From Gordonibacter sp036659115 (GTDB lineage: Bacteria > Actinomycetota > Coriobacteriia > Coriobacteriales > Eggerthellaceae), in the NCBI RefSeq assembly GCF_036659115.1, contig NZ_JAVXDF010000031.1: a stretch of DNA of 27,721 nucleotides, one strand, 5' to 3'. Of the stretch, positions 8,365-15,671 are shown piece by piece. Within the stretch, counting starts at the first letter, position 1; each line of letters begins with the position of its first letter. The position numbers and the translations under genes were made by a program. The notes beneath the pieces are model-generated. The model was not told where the DNA came from. It was given only the letters and a program-made list of their open reading frames with translations, and ran no database searches.

Positions 8365-9710
8365 GAGCGATAGTCTCCGTTGATCGTGATGTATTCGTGC
8401 GTGAGGTCGCACGTCCAAACCGTGGTGGACGCATCGCCAGCGCCAAGATCGACGTCGATGATGATTTCGGGCTGCTCGAAGCGACGCAATGCCTCTTCTT
8501 CGTCGAACGGCACCGTAAGCCCGCAGCGGCACACCGGCAGTCCCAGGATATCGATAGCGGCATCTTCCTGGCGGAAGGCCGCACCCGACTTGCCGATAGC
8601 CATGGCGATACGGCCCCAGTTCGCATCGTGGCCGCAAACAGCCGTCTTCACCAACGGGGAGTTCGCAATGGCGCGCGCGGCCCCGTCGGCGTCGGACGCA
8701 TTGGCCGCACCCGACACGTTCACGGTGACAAGGCGTGTGGCGCCCTCTCCGTCAGCCGCCATCTGGCGTGCAATATCTTCGCAGACGGAAGCCAGCGCCG
8801 CGCAGAACGCGGCATAGGCCGGAGAACCGGGAGCAAAGGGGGTCGCGTCGGCAGGCGCCGCCACGCCGCTCGCCAGCAGGAAACACGAGTCGTTCGTAGA
8901 GGTATCGGAGTCGACGGTGACCTTGTTGAAGCTGCCGTCGGCGGCGGCGGCGAGCGCCGCATGCAGTGCGTCGGGCAGTACCGGAGCGTCGGTGGTGACG
9001 ACGGCGATCATCGTGGCCATGTCCGGCATGATCATGCCGGAGCCCTTCGCCATGCCGCCCACCGTGAACGTGCAGCCCGGATACCCGACGGCCGCACCGT
9101 CAAAGGAGACGGCAGCCTCCTTGGGACGGGTGTCCGTGGTCATGATGGCGCGTGCCGCGTCGGCGCCGCCGTCGGTCGAGAGGAGCTGCGCTGCCAGCGG
9201 CAGGCCTTCCTCGAACGGGCCAAGCGGCAGATGCTCGCCGATGACGCCGGTGGAGGCGACCATGACCTCCTCTTCCGGACAGCCCACGACCTCGCCTACC
9301 ATGCGCGCCGTTGCGCGGGCGGCTTCCAGGCCGGGCTCTCCGGTTGCCGCATTCGCATTGCCCGAGTTCACCGCCACGGCGCGCGCAGTGCCGTAGGCAG
9401 GCGATCCTGCCTGCGCGCCCAAGTGCTCGCGGGACACGCTCACCGGAGCAGAGCAGAACACGTTTCGGGTGAACACGGCTGCACACGCGCACGGCTCGTC
9501 AGAGACTACCAGCGCCATATCGAGACGGCCCGGGTCCTTGCGGAAGCCGGCATGGATACCGGAAGCCCGGAACCCGCGCGCAGCGGTGACACCACCCCGG
9601 ACAGCCGTGAGATCCAACCCTTCGCGACCTTGGACGGCAGGCGAGCCATCCGGTCGCAAAGGGGCGACGGCTGCGGCCGTATCGGCAGGTAAGGGGGAGC
9701 TGGTGTCCAT
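8361..9710 (-). CDS. argJ: Bifunctional ornithine acetyltransferase / N-acetylglutamate synthase
   Basis: Moves the acetyl group from N-acetylornithine back to glutamate, closing the acetyl cycle; many members also make N-acetylglutamate from acetyl-CoA. The precursor cleaves itself before a Thr in AKGSGMIMPDMATMIAVV (near residue 225); this motif is intact. The C-terminal half contains TVDSDTSTNDS and GHDANWGRIAMAIGKSGA, both typical. At 449 aa it is longer than the roughly 400 aa norm because of an Ala/Pro-rich N-terminal extension of about 30 residues from the ATG at 9710; a later start cannot be excluded. No argA-like gene is seen, so a bifunctional role would make sense but is inference. 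It lies 63 nt after argC. Confidence 0.95.
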   Translation of the reverse strand: MDTSSPLPADTAAAVAPLRPDGSPAVQGREGLDLTAVRGGVTAARGFRASGIHAGFRKDPGRLDMALVVSDEPCACAAVFTRNVFCSAPVSVSREHLGAQAGSPAYGTARAVAVNSGNANAATGEPGLEAARATARMVGEVVGCPEEEVMVASTGVIGEHLPLGPFEEGLPLAAQLLSTDGGADAARAIMTTDTRPKEAAVSFDGAAVGYPGCTFTVGGMAKGSGMIMPDMATMIAVVTTDAPVLPDALHAALAAAADGSFNKVTVDSDTSTNDSCFLLASGVAAPADATPFAPGSPAYAAFCAALASVCEDIARQMAADGEGATRLVTVNVSGAANASDADGAARAIANSPLVKTAVCGHDANWGRIAMAIGKSGAAFRQEDAAIDILGLPVCRCGLTVPFDEEEALRRFEQPEIIIDVDLGAGDASTTVWTCDLTHEYITINGDYRS

Positions 9711-9773
9711 AGAGTGCTTCTTTCTCGAGGACGGCCGAGGGCCGCGGGCTTCGCTGCTATAGTACGCTGCCGC

Positions 9774-10838
9774 CTATACCGGAACGGCGACAGAATCGAA
9801 CCCTTGTCGCTCGGGCAGGCCGCAGACGATATTCGCGCATTGCAGAGCCTGGCCTGCAGCACCCTTCCCCAGGTTGTCGATGGCGCACACGGCGACAAGC
9901 ATGCGCGCCCGCTCGTTTACGGCAAGGCCAATATGCGCGAAGTTCGTACCGGCGACCGACGAGGTCTTCGGCATGGTGCCGCCGCCCAGCACCTGCACAA
10001 AAGCGGAGTCGCGGTAGAAGTCGCGGTACAGCGTCTCGTAGGCGGCAACGTCGGCCGGCGCGTCGGCGCTCAGCGGCACGTTCGCCGTGGAGAGCAAGCC
10101 GCGGTTCAACGGTGCCAGATGCGGCGTGAACACCAGGCGACCGGGAATGCCGAGGATCTGCTCGATCTCGGGCGTATGGCGGTGAGTGCCCACGCCGTAG
10201 GCCTCCACGTTCTCGTCGGCGAAGCAGAAATGCGTCCGCGACGTGGCCTTCTTTCCCGCGCCGGTCACACCTGAGATGGCATCCACCACCACGACGCCGT
10301 CTGTGGCCTTGAGCCCGGCACGCACGGCGGGAGCCGCAGCGAGAGACGTGGCCGTAGGATAGCATCCGGCACAGCCGACCAGCACCGGCTTGCCAGCTGC
10401 CCGATCGGCGGCAGCGCGCGCAAGGCCATCGCGAAACAGCTCGGGGAGACCGAATGCCGCGCGGGCTAAGAGTTCGGGTGCTGTATGGGGCGTGGCGTAC
10501 CACTGCTCGTAGACCGCCGGGTCCTTCAGGCGGAAATCGGCCGAGAGATCAATAACGACCGCGCCGCGCGCAACGAGGCCGGGGGCCAGAGCGAGCGCTG
10601 CCGTATGCGGGACCGCCAAGAACACGAGGTCGCACGCGTCGAGCGCGGGGTCGTCGTGCCTGGCAAAGACGAGGTCGGTCGCACCGGTGAAGCCGGGGTA
10701 CTCGACGGCAACGGGCACGCCTGCCAGCTCGTTGGACGTGACGACCGCAAGCTCAAGGTCGGGGTGGCGCAGCACCAACCGCACCAGTTCGATGCCGGCG
10801 AAACCCGCCGCGCCAACGATACCCGTGGTAATGGCCAT
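9774..10838 (-). CDS. argC: N-acetyl-gamma-glutamyl-phosphate reductase
   Basis: NADPH-dependent reduction of N-acetylglutamyl phosphate to the semialdehyde. The N-terminal Rossmann motif is GIVGAAGFAGIELVRLV. Further on come VIDLSADFRL, the active-site Cys in GCAGCYPTAT (near residue 155) and SGVTGAGKKA, then the family pattern EAYGVGTHRHTPEI. The usual NPGCYPT is here AGCYPT, with the Cys kept. Its length of 354 aa is normal. The ATG at 10838 has GCGAGGATCGAT just upstream. It is the first gene of the arg cluster, so the main arg promoter and operator should lie within the 100-odd nt upstream. Confidence 0.95.
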   Translation of the reverse strand: MAITTGIVGAAGFAGIELVRLVLRHPDLELAVVTSNELAGVPVAVEYPGFTGATDLVFARHDDPALDACDLVFLAVPHTAALALAPGLVARGAVVIDLSADFRLKDPAVYEQWYATPHTAPELLARAAFGLPELFRDGLARAAADRAAGKPVLVGCAGCYPTATSLAAAPAVRAGLKATDGVVVVDAISGVTGAGKKATSRTHFCFADENVEAYGVGTHRHTPEIEQILGIPGRLVFTPHLAPLNRGLLSTANVPLSADAPADVAAYETLYRDFYRDSAFVQVLGGGTMPKTSSVAGTNFAHIGLAVNERARMLVAVCAIDNLGKGAAGQALQCANIVCGLPERQGFDSVAVPV

Positions 10839-10904
10839 ATCGATCCTCGCTTGTCATCACGCCGGACACGCAAGCCCGGCTTGTCCAAGCATCTCTACCC
10901 AAAA

Positions 10905-10924
10905 TATTGCACTTGCACAAAAAT
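10905..10924 (-). promoter_or_regulatory. Candidate arg operator/promoter before argC
   Basis: The plus strand holds a tandem TTGCACTTGCAC (10907-10918) running into AAAAAT, which resembles the TGCA-plus-A-run repeats upstream of argR. On the minus strand TTGTGC, 17 nt, TAGAGA could be a -35/-10 pair overlapping it. It lies about 70-85 nt before the argC start. The motif is short and the assignment is tentative. Confidence 0.3.
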
Positions 10925-10950
10925 GGGCTTCAACGCCATTGCGTCCATCC

Positions 10951-10984
10951 TAAAAAAGAAAACCCCGTTTGGCAAGGCACACGG
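10951..10984 (-). terminator. Possible terminator after the polysaccharide gene
   Basis: On the minus strand a short CCGT/ACGG stem around GTGCCTTGCCAA is followed by GG and a T-rich tail (TTTTCTTTTTT). The stem is weak, but the tail is striking and it lies between the dehydratase gene and argC, where a terminator is expected. Confidence 0.3.
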
Positions 10985-11021
10985 CAAAATAGGTATACGA
11001 ATACCGCCGTCGGCCGGACAA

Positions 11022-11121
11022 NNNNNNNNNNNNNNNNNNNNNNNNNNNNNNNNNNNNNNNNNNNNNNNNNNNNNNNNNNNNNNNNNNNNNNNNNNNNNNN
11101 NNNNNNNNNNNNNNNNNNNNN
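11022..11121. other. Assembly gap (100 N)
   Basis: Exactly 100 undetermined bases, the usual placeholder for a scaffold join of unknown length. It removes the 3' end of the dehydratase gene and possibly more. Any reading frame drawn across it is not trustworthy. Confidence 0.98.
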
Positions 11122-12951
11122 ATAGGTGGGAACCGCCGATTCGAGGATATGGACAGCCTGCTCGTCGGTTTTGCCGATGGCAACCTCCAGCTCGTCGAGC
11201 TTGGCAGCCACCTCATCGTAGCCGATGCCCTGCCCCGTGGATATCATGATGGACGCATTGTCGGTAGGAAGCGTGCTCTCTTCGTCCATGAGCAGCTCCT
11301 CGTACATCTTCTCGCCCTCGCGCAGGCCCGTGAACACGATCTGCACGTCCACATCCGGCGTGAGGCCCTGCAACTGAATGAGGCCTTTTGCCAAATCGAC
11401 GATCTTCACCGGCTCGCCCATGTCCAAAATGAATATCTCGCCGCCATGCGCCATACCGCCCGCTTGGATGACCAGGCGCGATGCCTCCGGGATAGTCATG
11501 AAGAAGCGCTCTATGTCGGGATGGGTCACCGTTACGGGACCTCCTGCGGCGATCTGCCGTTGGAATACGGGAATGACGCTGCCGTTGCTGCCGAGCACGT
11601 TGCCGAACCGCACGGCCGAGAAGATGGTCTTCGACGTGCGGGCGTAGTACTGCATCACCATCTCTCCCATGCGCTTGGTGGCGCCCATGACGCTGGTGGG
11701 GTTCACTGCCTTGTCGGTGGAGATGAAGATGAAGCGTGCCGCCGCCGATGCATCGGCGGCGCGCACCACATTCAAGGTGCCGAACACGTTGTTGCGCAGC
11801 GCCTCGCGCGGAGCGGCCTCCATGAGCGGCACGTGCTTGTGTGCGGCGGCATGGAACACAGCGCCGGGGAGGTATTTGGCGAATACCTCGTTGACGCGGC
11901 CTTGGTCGCACACGCTGCCGATTTCGATGATGACCTCGATGTCGTCATATTCCGCCAGAAGCTCGTTTCTGAGCATATAGGCGTCGTTCTCGTAGATGTC
12001 GAATACGACGATGCGTGCTGGAGCCACTTTGCACAGCTGCCGGCAAAGCTCCGAGCCGATAGAGCCGCCCCCGCCGGTGACCAGCACGGTCTCGCCGGCG
12101 ATGTAGCCCGATACGGCACGGGTGTTCAGCACGATCTCCTCGCGGCCCAGCAGGTCGGCCACGTCGACGTCGCGCAGGCGCACCTCCCCGATCTCGTCGA
12201 GCGACAGTTCGCGGATGTTCGGAAGCGTGCGAAGCTTGCAGTCGGTCTTCGTGCATTCGCCGTAAATGCGCTTGCGTTCCTCGAGCGTGGACGACGGGAT
12301 GGCCACGACGATCTGCTGGATGCCGTGCTTGTCCACCAAATCGACGATGTCGCCGGTATTACCCTCAACCTTCACGCCGTGGACGCGCTGGCCGCGCTTG
12401 GAGGGGTCGTCGTCGGTGGCGACGATGGGGATGCCGGGCATGTTGGGGTCCTTCGAGGCCATGCGGCCGATGGCGAGCGAGCCGGTCTCGCCGGCGCCGA
12501 CTACCAGCGTGCGCAACCGATCGCAGGCGCGCTGCTCCGACCCGAGCGCGCGGCGTTTCTGCCGCACCACCCGGTACACCAGCCGGATACCCCCCATAAA
12601 GAAGATAAGCAGGAAGCAGGCTACAAAGGAAACGCGGATAGGCAGGCGCGCGTCCATGGCCCAGAGCACCACGGCGCCTATGAGCGTAGCCAGGACCACG
12701 GCAAGGACGATCTGCATAGCCTCGTCAATGCTGGCATATTCCCACAAGTTGTTGTACAGGCGAAACACACCCAACACGGCCACGTTGATAAGCGCAACGA
12801 TGCCCAGCACGAAGAATATCTCGGTGCTGGTGAACACCTCGTCCTCGACAGCGCCCAGAACCGAGGCGAGCCAGTAAGCGGCATACGTGACAGCTATGTC
12901 CAAAAACAGCAGCAGGGCTGTTCTTTTTGTGATATGAGCGTCCAAACCCAC
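11122..12951 (-). CDS. Membrane-bound nucleotide-sugar 4,6-dehydratase (WbpM/CapD/PglF type), 3' end in assembly gap
   Basis: Makes a 4-keto-6-deoxy sugar nucleotide, typically from UDP-GlcNAc, for surface polysaccharide or glycan synthesis. Four membrane segments occupy about residues 10-125, then a first nucleotide-binding region (TLVVGAGETGS, near 150), then the catalytic Rossmann domain with VLVTGGGGSIGSELC (near 290). The active site reads STDKAVNPTSVMGATKR (near 412): as in WbpM-type long enzymes, Met replaces the Tyr of the usual SDR triad. 610 codons are visible up to the gap, close to full family length, so only a short tail is missing. The GTG at 12951 has a poorly placed ribosome-binding site; TTG at 12945 fits GAGG better. 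Divergent from the glutamate-cysteine ligase gene. Confidence 0.92.
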
Positions 12952-13010
12952 CCTCGTCTCGTAGGGTTATGCGAAATGAAACGATATTGCCAATCCGCAC
13001 GGCAACCAAA

Positions 13011-13034
13011 AGGGTATTGTATACAAAGTACCCT
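13011..13034. promoter_or_regulatory. Palindrome in the divergent promoter region before the GCS2 gene
   Basis: AGGGTA (13011-13016) and TACCCT (13029-13034) flank the perfect 10-bp palindrome TTGTATACAA (13017-13026), leaving two unpaired bases. TATACA inside it could be the -10 of the plus-strand gene, which starts 40 nt later. The position suggests an operator that could serve one or both divergent genes; the binding protein is unknown. Confidence 0.45.
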
Positions 13035-13073
13035 ACCGTTGCACAGATCAGTTAAGTTTCAGGAGCTTGTTAC

Positions 13074-14390
13074 ATGAAGAAAACAGCCACAGTAATCCCT
13101 GCGGAGTCCGCAACGGACGATGCGGGGAATTCCGGCCGACCCCAACCGGCACGCGCAAGCAATATCGATGCCATCGTGTCCTACTTCGAAAGCGGCATCA
13201 TCGGTGCCGACGAACCGGGCGAAGTGGGCATAGAACTCGAGCACACCATCGTGCGCAACGACAAAAGTCCCGTCTCCTATCACGGCCCGCATGGCGTGGA
13301 ATGGCTGCTCGGCCAGCTGAAGGAAGATTTTCCGAAAACAACCTGCGACCCCGAGGGAGACCTGCTCGGCGTGGCACGACCCGGCGAGGCCGTAACCATC
13401 GAGCCGGCAGCCCAGTTGGAACTTTCTGCCGGGCCCTTCAAGACCTTGGAGGCGGCACGCGCGACGTTCCAAGCATTCGAGAATAAGCTTTCCGAGATGT
13501 TGGCACCCGTAGGCCAGCAGGTTCTGACCGAAGGGTACCACCCCACGGCCACTGCCGAAAGCCTGGAGCTTATCCCTAAGAGGCGCTACCAGTTCATGAA
13601 CCTTTACCTGGGGAACATCGGGCCGTTTGGGCCCCGCATGATGCGCGGGAGCGCCTCGACGCAGGTTTCCATCGACTACTATTCCGTATCCGACTGCCTG
13701 CGCAAGCTGCGCCTGGCATTCGCCTTGGTGCCCCTGTTCTCGCTCGTCTGCGACAACTCGCCGGCGTTCGAAGGGAAGCCTCGTACGCACCAGCTGGTCC
13801 GTACCGAGATTTGGCAGCACTGCGACCCCAACCGCTGCGGGCTGGTGCCGGGTGCCTTGGACCACGCGTTCAACCTGCGGCGCTATGCGGAATACCTCTT
13901 GGATACGCCGGCTATCCTGGCACCTTGCCGCAAGGAACAGTGGTGCTATTCCGAGCGCACTTTCGGCGAGATATACGCCGAGCGCACCATGACACGCGGC
14001 GAGGTGGAACACGCCGTATCGATGCTCTTCAATGATGTGCGGTTGAAAACCTATATCGAGATCAGGCCTGCCGATGCGCTGCCTATCCCCTACGTCATCG
14101 CCTACGCGGCGCTTATCAAGGGACTGTTCTACCATGAAGAGAACCTTGATGCGCTGGACGAGCTGTTTGCCCACGTCGATGCCGATGCGTTCGAAAAGGC
14201 CAAAGACGAGCTCATGGCTTGCGGCTACGAGGCGGAAGTATACGGACGGCCCGTTGCATCCTTGGTGGACGAAGTGATGGCGCTCGGCCGCCGCGGGTTG
14301 GCCGAGAACGAACGTGCCTACCTTGAGCCTTTGGCGCAACTGGCAGCGCAGCATACCACCTTGGCGAACCTGACGGAGCTGCAGGGCTAG
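13074..14390 (+). CDS. Glutamate-cysteine ligase homologue (GCS2 family)
   Basis: Members of this ATP-grasp-like family join glutamate to cysteine through the gamma-carboxyl (plant-type GshA, actinobacterial EgtA). Visible marks are VGIELEHTIV near residue 53, RYQFMNLYL, MMRGSASTQVSIDYYS near 195 (the counterpart of the TCTVQVNLDF signature), FEGKPRTHQLVRTEIW and YIEIRPADALPIPY near 330. At 438 aa it is full length. The ATG at 13074 has AGGAG 8 nt upstream. The first 28 residues are low-complexity and not family-like. No gshB or ergothioneine gene is adjacent; instead two FKBP isomerases follow 42 and about 90 nt on. Whether the product is gamma-glutamylcysteine itself or another gamma-glutamyl compound cannot be told from sequence. 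Confidence 0.85.
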   Translation: MKKTATVIPAESATDDAGNSGRPQPARASNIDAIVSYFESGIIGADEPGEVGIELEHTIVRNDKSPVSYHGPHGVEWLLGQLKEDFPKTTCDPEGDLLGVARPGEAVTIEPAAQLELSAGPFKTLEAARATFQAFENKLSEMLAPVGQQVLTEGYHPTATAESLELIPKRRYQFMNLYLGNIGPFGPRMMRGSASTQVSIDYYSVSDCLRKLRLAFALVPLFSLVCDNSPAFEGKPRTHQLVRTEIWQHCDPNRCGLVPGALDHAFNLRRYAEYLLDTPAILAPCRKEQWCYSERTFGEIYAERTMTRGEVEHAVSMLFNDVRLKTYIEIRPADALPIPYVIAYAALIKGLFYHEENLDALDELFAHVDADAFEKAKDELMACGYEAEVYGRPVASLVDEVMALGRRGLAENERAYLEPLAQLAAQHTTLANLTELQG

Positions 14391-14432
14391 CCATCGAGCT
14401 TCGCAACCGACGATCAACCGGAAAGGGCGCAC

Positions 14433-14888
14433 ATGGATCACGCAGGAAAAATGGTACGCGTATCGTACAAGGGGTTCTTCGACGACGGAGCCGTGTTCAT
14501 CGACCAGAGAGCGCAGCCTATCGAGTTCCCCTGCATCGACGGATGGATGCCCCCGGTTTTCATCGAGACGACACGCAGTATGGCCGTAGGCGAAACAAGG
14601 ACCGTGCGAGTCGGGGCCAACGAGGCGTACGAAGAACATACCGACGAACGCGTCCTCGAGGTCAAACGGGCGAACATACCCGCTTCCGTCAAGCTTGTCG
14701 TCGGAGAGATGGTGAACCTGGAGGACCCGACCGGCCAAACCTACCCGGCGCGCCTCATCGAGCTGACCGACAACAAGGCAGTGTTCGACAGGAACCACGA
14801 TGCCATCGCAAAGGCGCTCAACTTCGAGATAACGCTCTTGGACGTGTCCGACCTGCCAAACCGCACGCGTCCAACAACCGACTTGTGA
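14433..14888 (+). CDS. Degenerate SlyD-like FKBP prolyl isomerase
   Basis: A 151-residue protein with the order of a SlyD-type FKBP: first FKBP strand (VRVSYKGFFDDGAVF), an insert-in-flap segment (about residues 75-125), then the closing half ending FEITLLDVSDL. Compared with its downstream neighbour, key positions differ: the GQMIAGFD motif is GWMPPVFI, and EAYGER is EAYEEH, so proline isomerase activity may be weak or lost while the chaperone flap remains. There is no His-rich metal tail. The ATG at 14433 has GGAAAGGG 5 nt upstream. It follows the GCS2 gene by 42 nt and is probably cotranscribed. Confidence 0.8.
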   Translation: MDHAGKMVRVSYKGFFDDGAVFIDQRAQPIEFPCIDGWMPPVFIETTRSMAVGETRTVRVGANEAYEEHTDERVLEVKRANIPASVKLVVGEMVNLEDPTGQTYPARLIELTDNKAVFDRNHDAIAKALNFEITLLDVSDLPNRTRPTTDL

Positions 14889-14980
14889 CAACTTGGAGTG
14901 AGTTTTCCGGCGCAGAAGAGGCAAAGCGCCGCGCTGGGTTAGACTAGGTTCATTGTTTATTACGCGAGAGGAGCTCGTTC

Positions 14981-15409
14981 ATGAGCAACGAAGGCAAGAA
15001 GATCAAGGCGCATTACACCGGCACGCTTGACGACGGCACGAAGTTCGACTCGTCGGTCGACCGCGACGAACCCATCGAGTTCACCTGCGGTGCGGGCCAG
15101 ATGATCGCCGGCTTCGACAACGCCGTGAAGGACATGGCTCTGGGCGAGAAGAAGACCGTGCATATCCCTGCCGCCGAAGCCTACGGCGAGCGCCGCGAGG
15201 ACATGGTGCAGAAGGTTCCTGTCGACCAGATCCCCAACGGCGACCAGCTTCCCGTGGGCCAGACGGTCTACATGCACGGACCGGGTGGCCAGCCCTTCCC
15301 CGTGTTCGTCCAGTCCATCGAAGACGGCGTTGCCACCTTCGACATGAACCACGAGCTTGCCGGCAAGGACCTCACTTTCGAGATCGAGATCATGGAGATC
15401 GCCGACTAG
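14981..15409 (+). CDS. SlyD-like FKBP-type peptidyl-prolyl cis-trans isomerase
   Basis: Cytoplasmic prolyl isomerase/chaperone. The whole signature is present in 142 aa: KAHYTGTLDDGTKFDSS, GAGQMIAGFDNAVKDMALGEKK, PAAEAYGER (family YG turn), then the insert-in-flap chaperone domain (residues 72-122: VPVDQIPNGDQLPVGQTVYM) and the closing FDMNHELAGKDLTFEIEI. It lacks the C-terminal metal-binding tail of E. coli SlyD. Start ATG at 14981 with GAGAGGAG 7 nt upstream. It lies 92 nt after the degenerate copy and ends before a clear terminator, so it is last in the GCS2 transcript or has its own promoter. The pair looks like an old tandem duplication. Confidence 0.93.
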   Translation: MSNEGKKIKAHYTGTLDDGTKFDSSVDRDEPIEFTCGAGQMIAGFDNAVKDMALGEKKTVHIPAAEAYGERREDMVQKVPVDQIPNGDQLPVGQTVYMHGPGGQPFPVFVQSIEDGVATFDMNHELAGKDLTFEIEIMEIAD

Positions 15410-15437
15410 GCGCCAAGCATTCGACAGAAGCGAACAC

Positions 15438-15469
15438 GCGAAGACGTCTGAAGGCGTCTTCGCTTTTTT
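15438..15469 (+). terminator. Rho-independent terminator after the FKBP gene
   Basis: Perfect 9-bp stem GCGAAGACG / CGTCTTCGC (15438-15446 and 15455-15463), an 8-nt loop and six T. It sits 28 nt after the FKBP stop. Because the next genes run toward it on the other strand, it also separates two convergent units. Confidence 0.92.
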
Positions 15470-15477
15470 GAGGCTGT

Positions 15478-15669
15478 TCAGGCATGCTCTTTGTCCCAAC
15501 GGTCTCCTCTACGATATGCCTCCAGGGTTGCCCGGTCATAAAGCAATGCCTCGAGCACCGAGGAGGTCATAACCACCACTTCGGCACCATAGGCTTTGAC
15601 GACGATCGGGCCTCCGGAACAGCACGCTCGTTCCATCACGTCGCATAGGTCGGTCTTGTGGCTATCCAT
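15478..15669 (-). CDS. Small Phd/YefM-like protein, possible antitoxin-type partner
   Basis: A 63-aa protein starting at ATG 15669, two nucleotides after the stop of the upstream 288-aa gene, so translation is probably coupled. The central pattern GGPIVVKAYGAEVVVMTSSVLEALL resembles the N-terminal DNA-binding part of Phd/YefM antitoxins (...PVVItrnGkPvAVLvs...yEALl), with a preceding helix (TDLCDVMERA) in the right place. The remaining tail (YDRATLEAYRRGDRWDKEHA) is short and charged. Seen directly: size, coupling and pattern. Inferred: Phd-like fold. Gene order is opposite to most toxin-antitoxin operons, where the antitoxin comes first, and no known toxin is adjacent. Confidence 0.6.
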   Translation of the reverse strand: MDSHKTDLCDVMERACCSGGPIVVKAYGAEVVVMTSSVLEALLYDRATLEAYRRGDRWDKEHA

Positions 15670-15671
15670 AA

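Noticed and set aside
8397..9692. 431-codon plus-strand open frame
   Set aside because: Shadow of argJ; its translation is rich in Arg/Gly/His with no recognisable domain.
11149..13077. 642-codon plus-strand open frame
   Set aside because: Antisense to the dehydratase gene, crosses no family motif, and is a GC-rich shadow of the conserved reading frame.
13059..14924. 621-codon minus-strand open frame
   Set aside because: Lies opposite the GCS2 and FKBP genes, which have clear family motifs and ribosome-binding sites.
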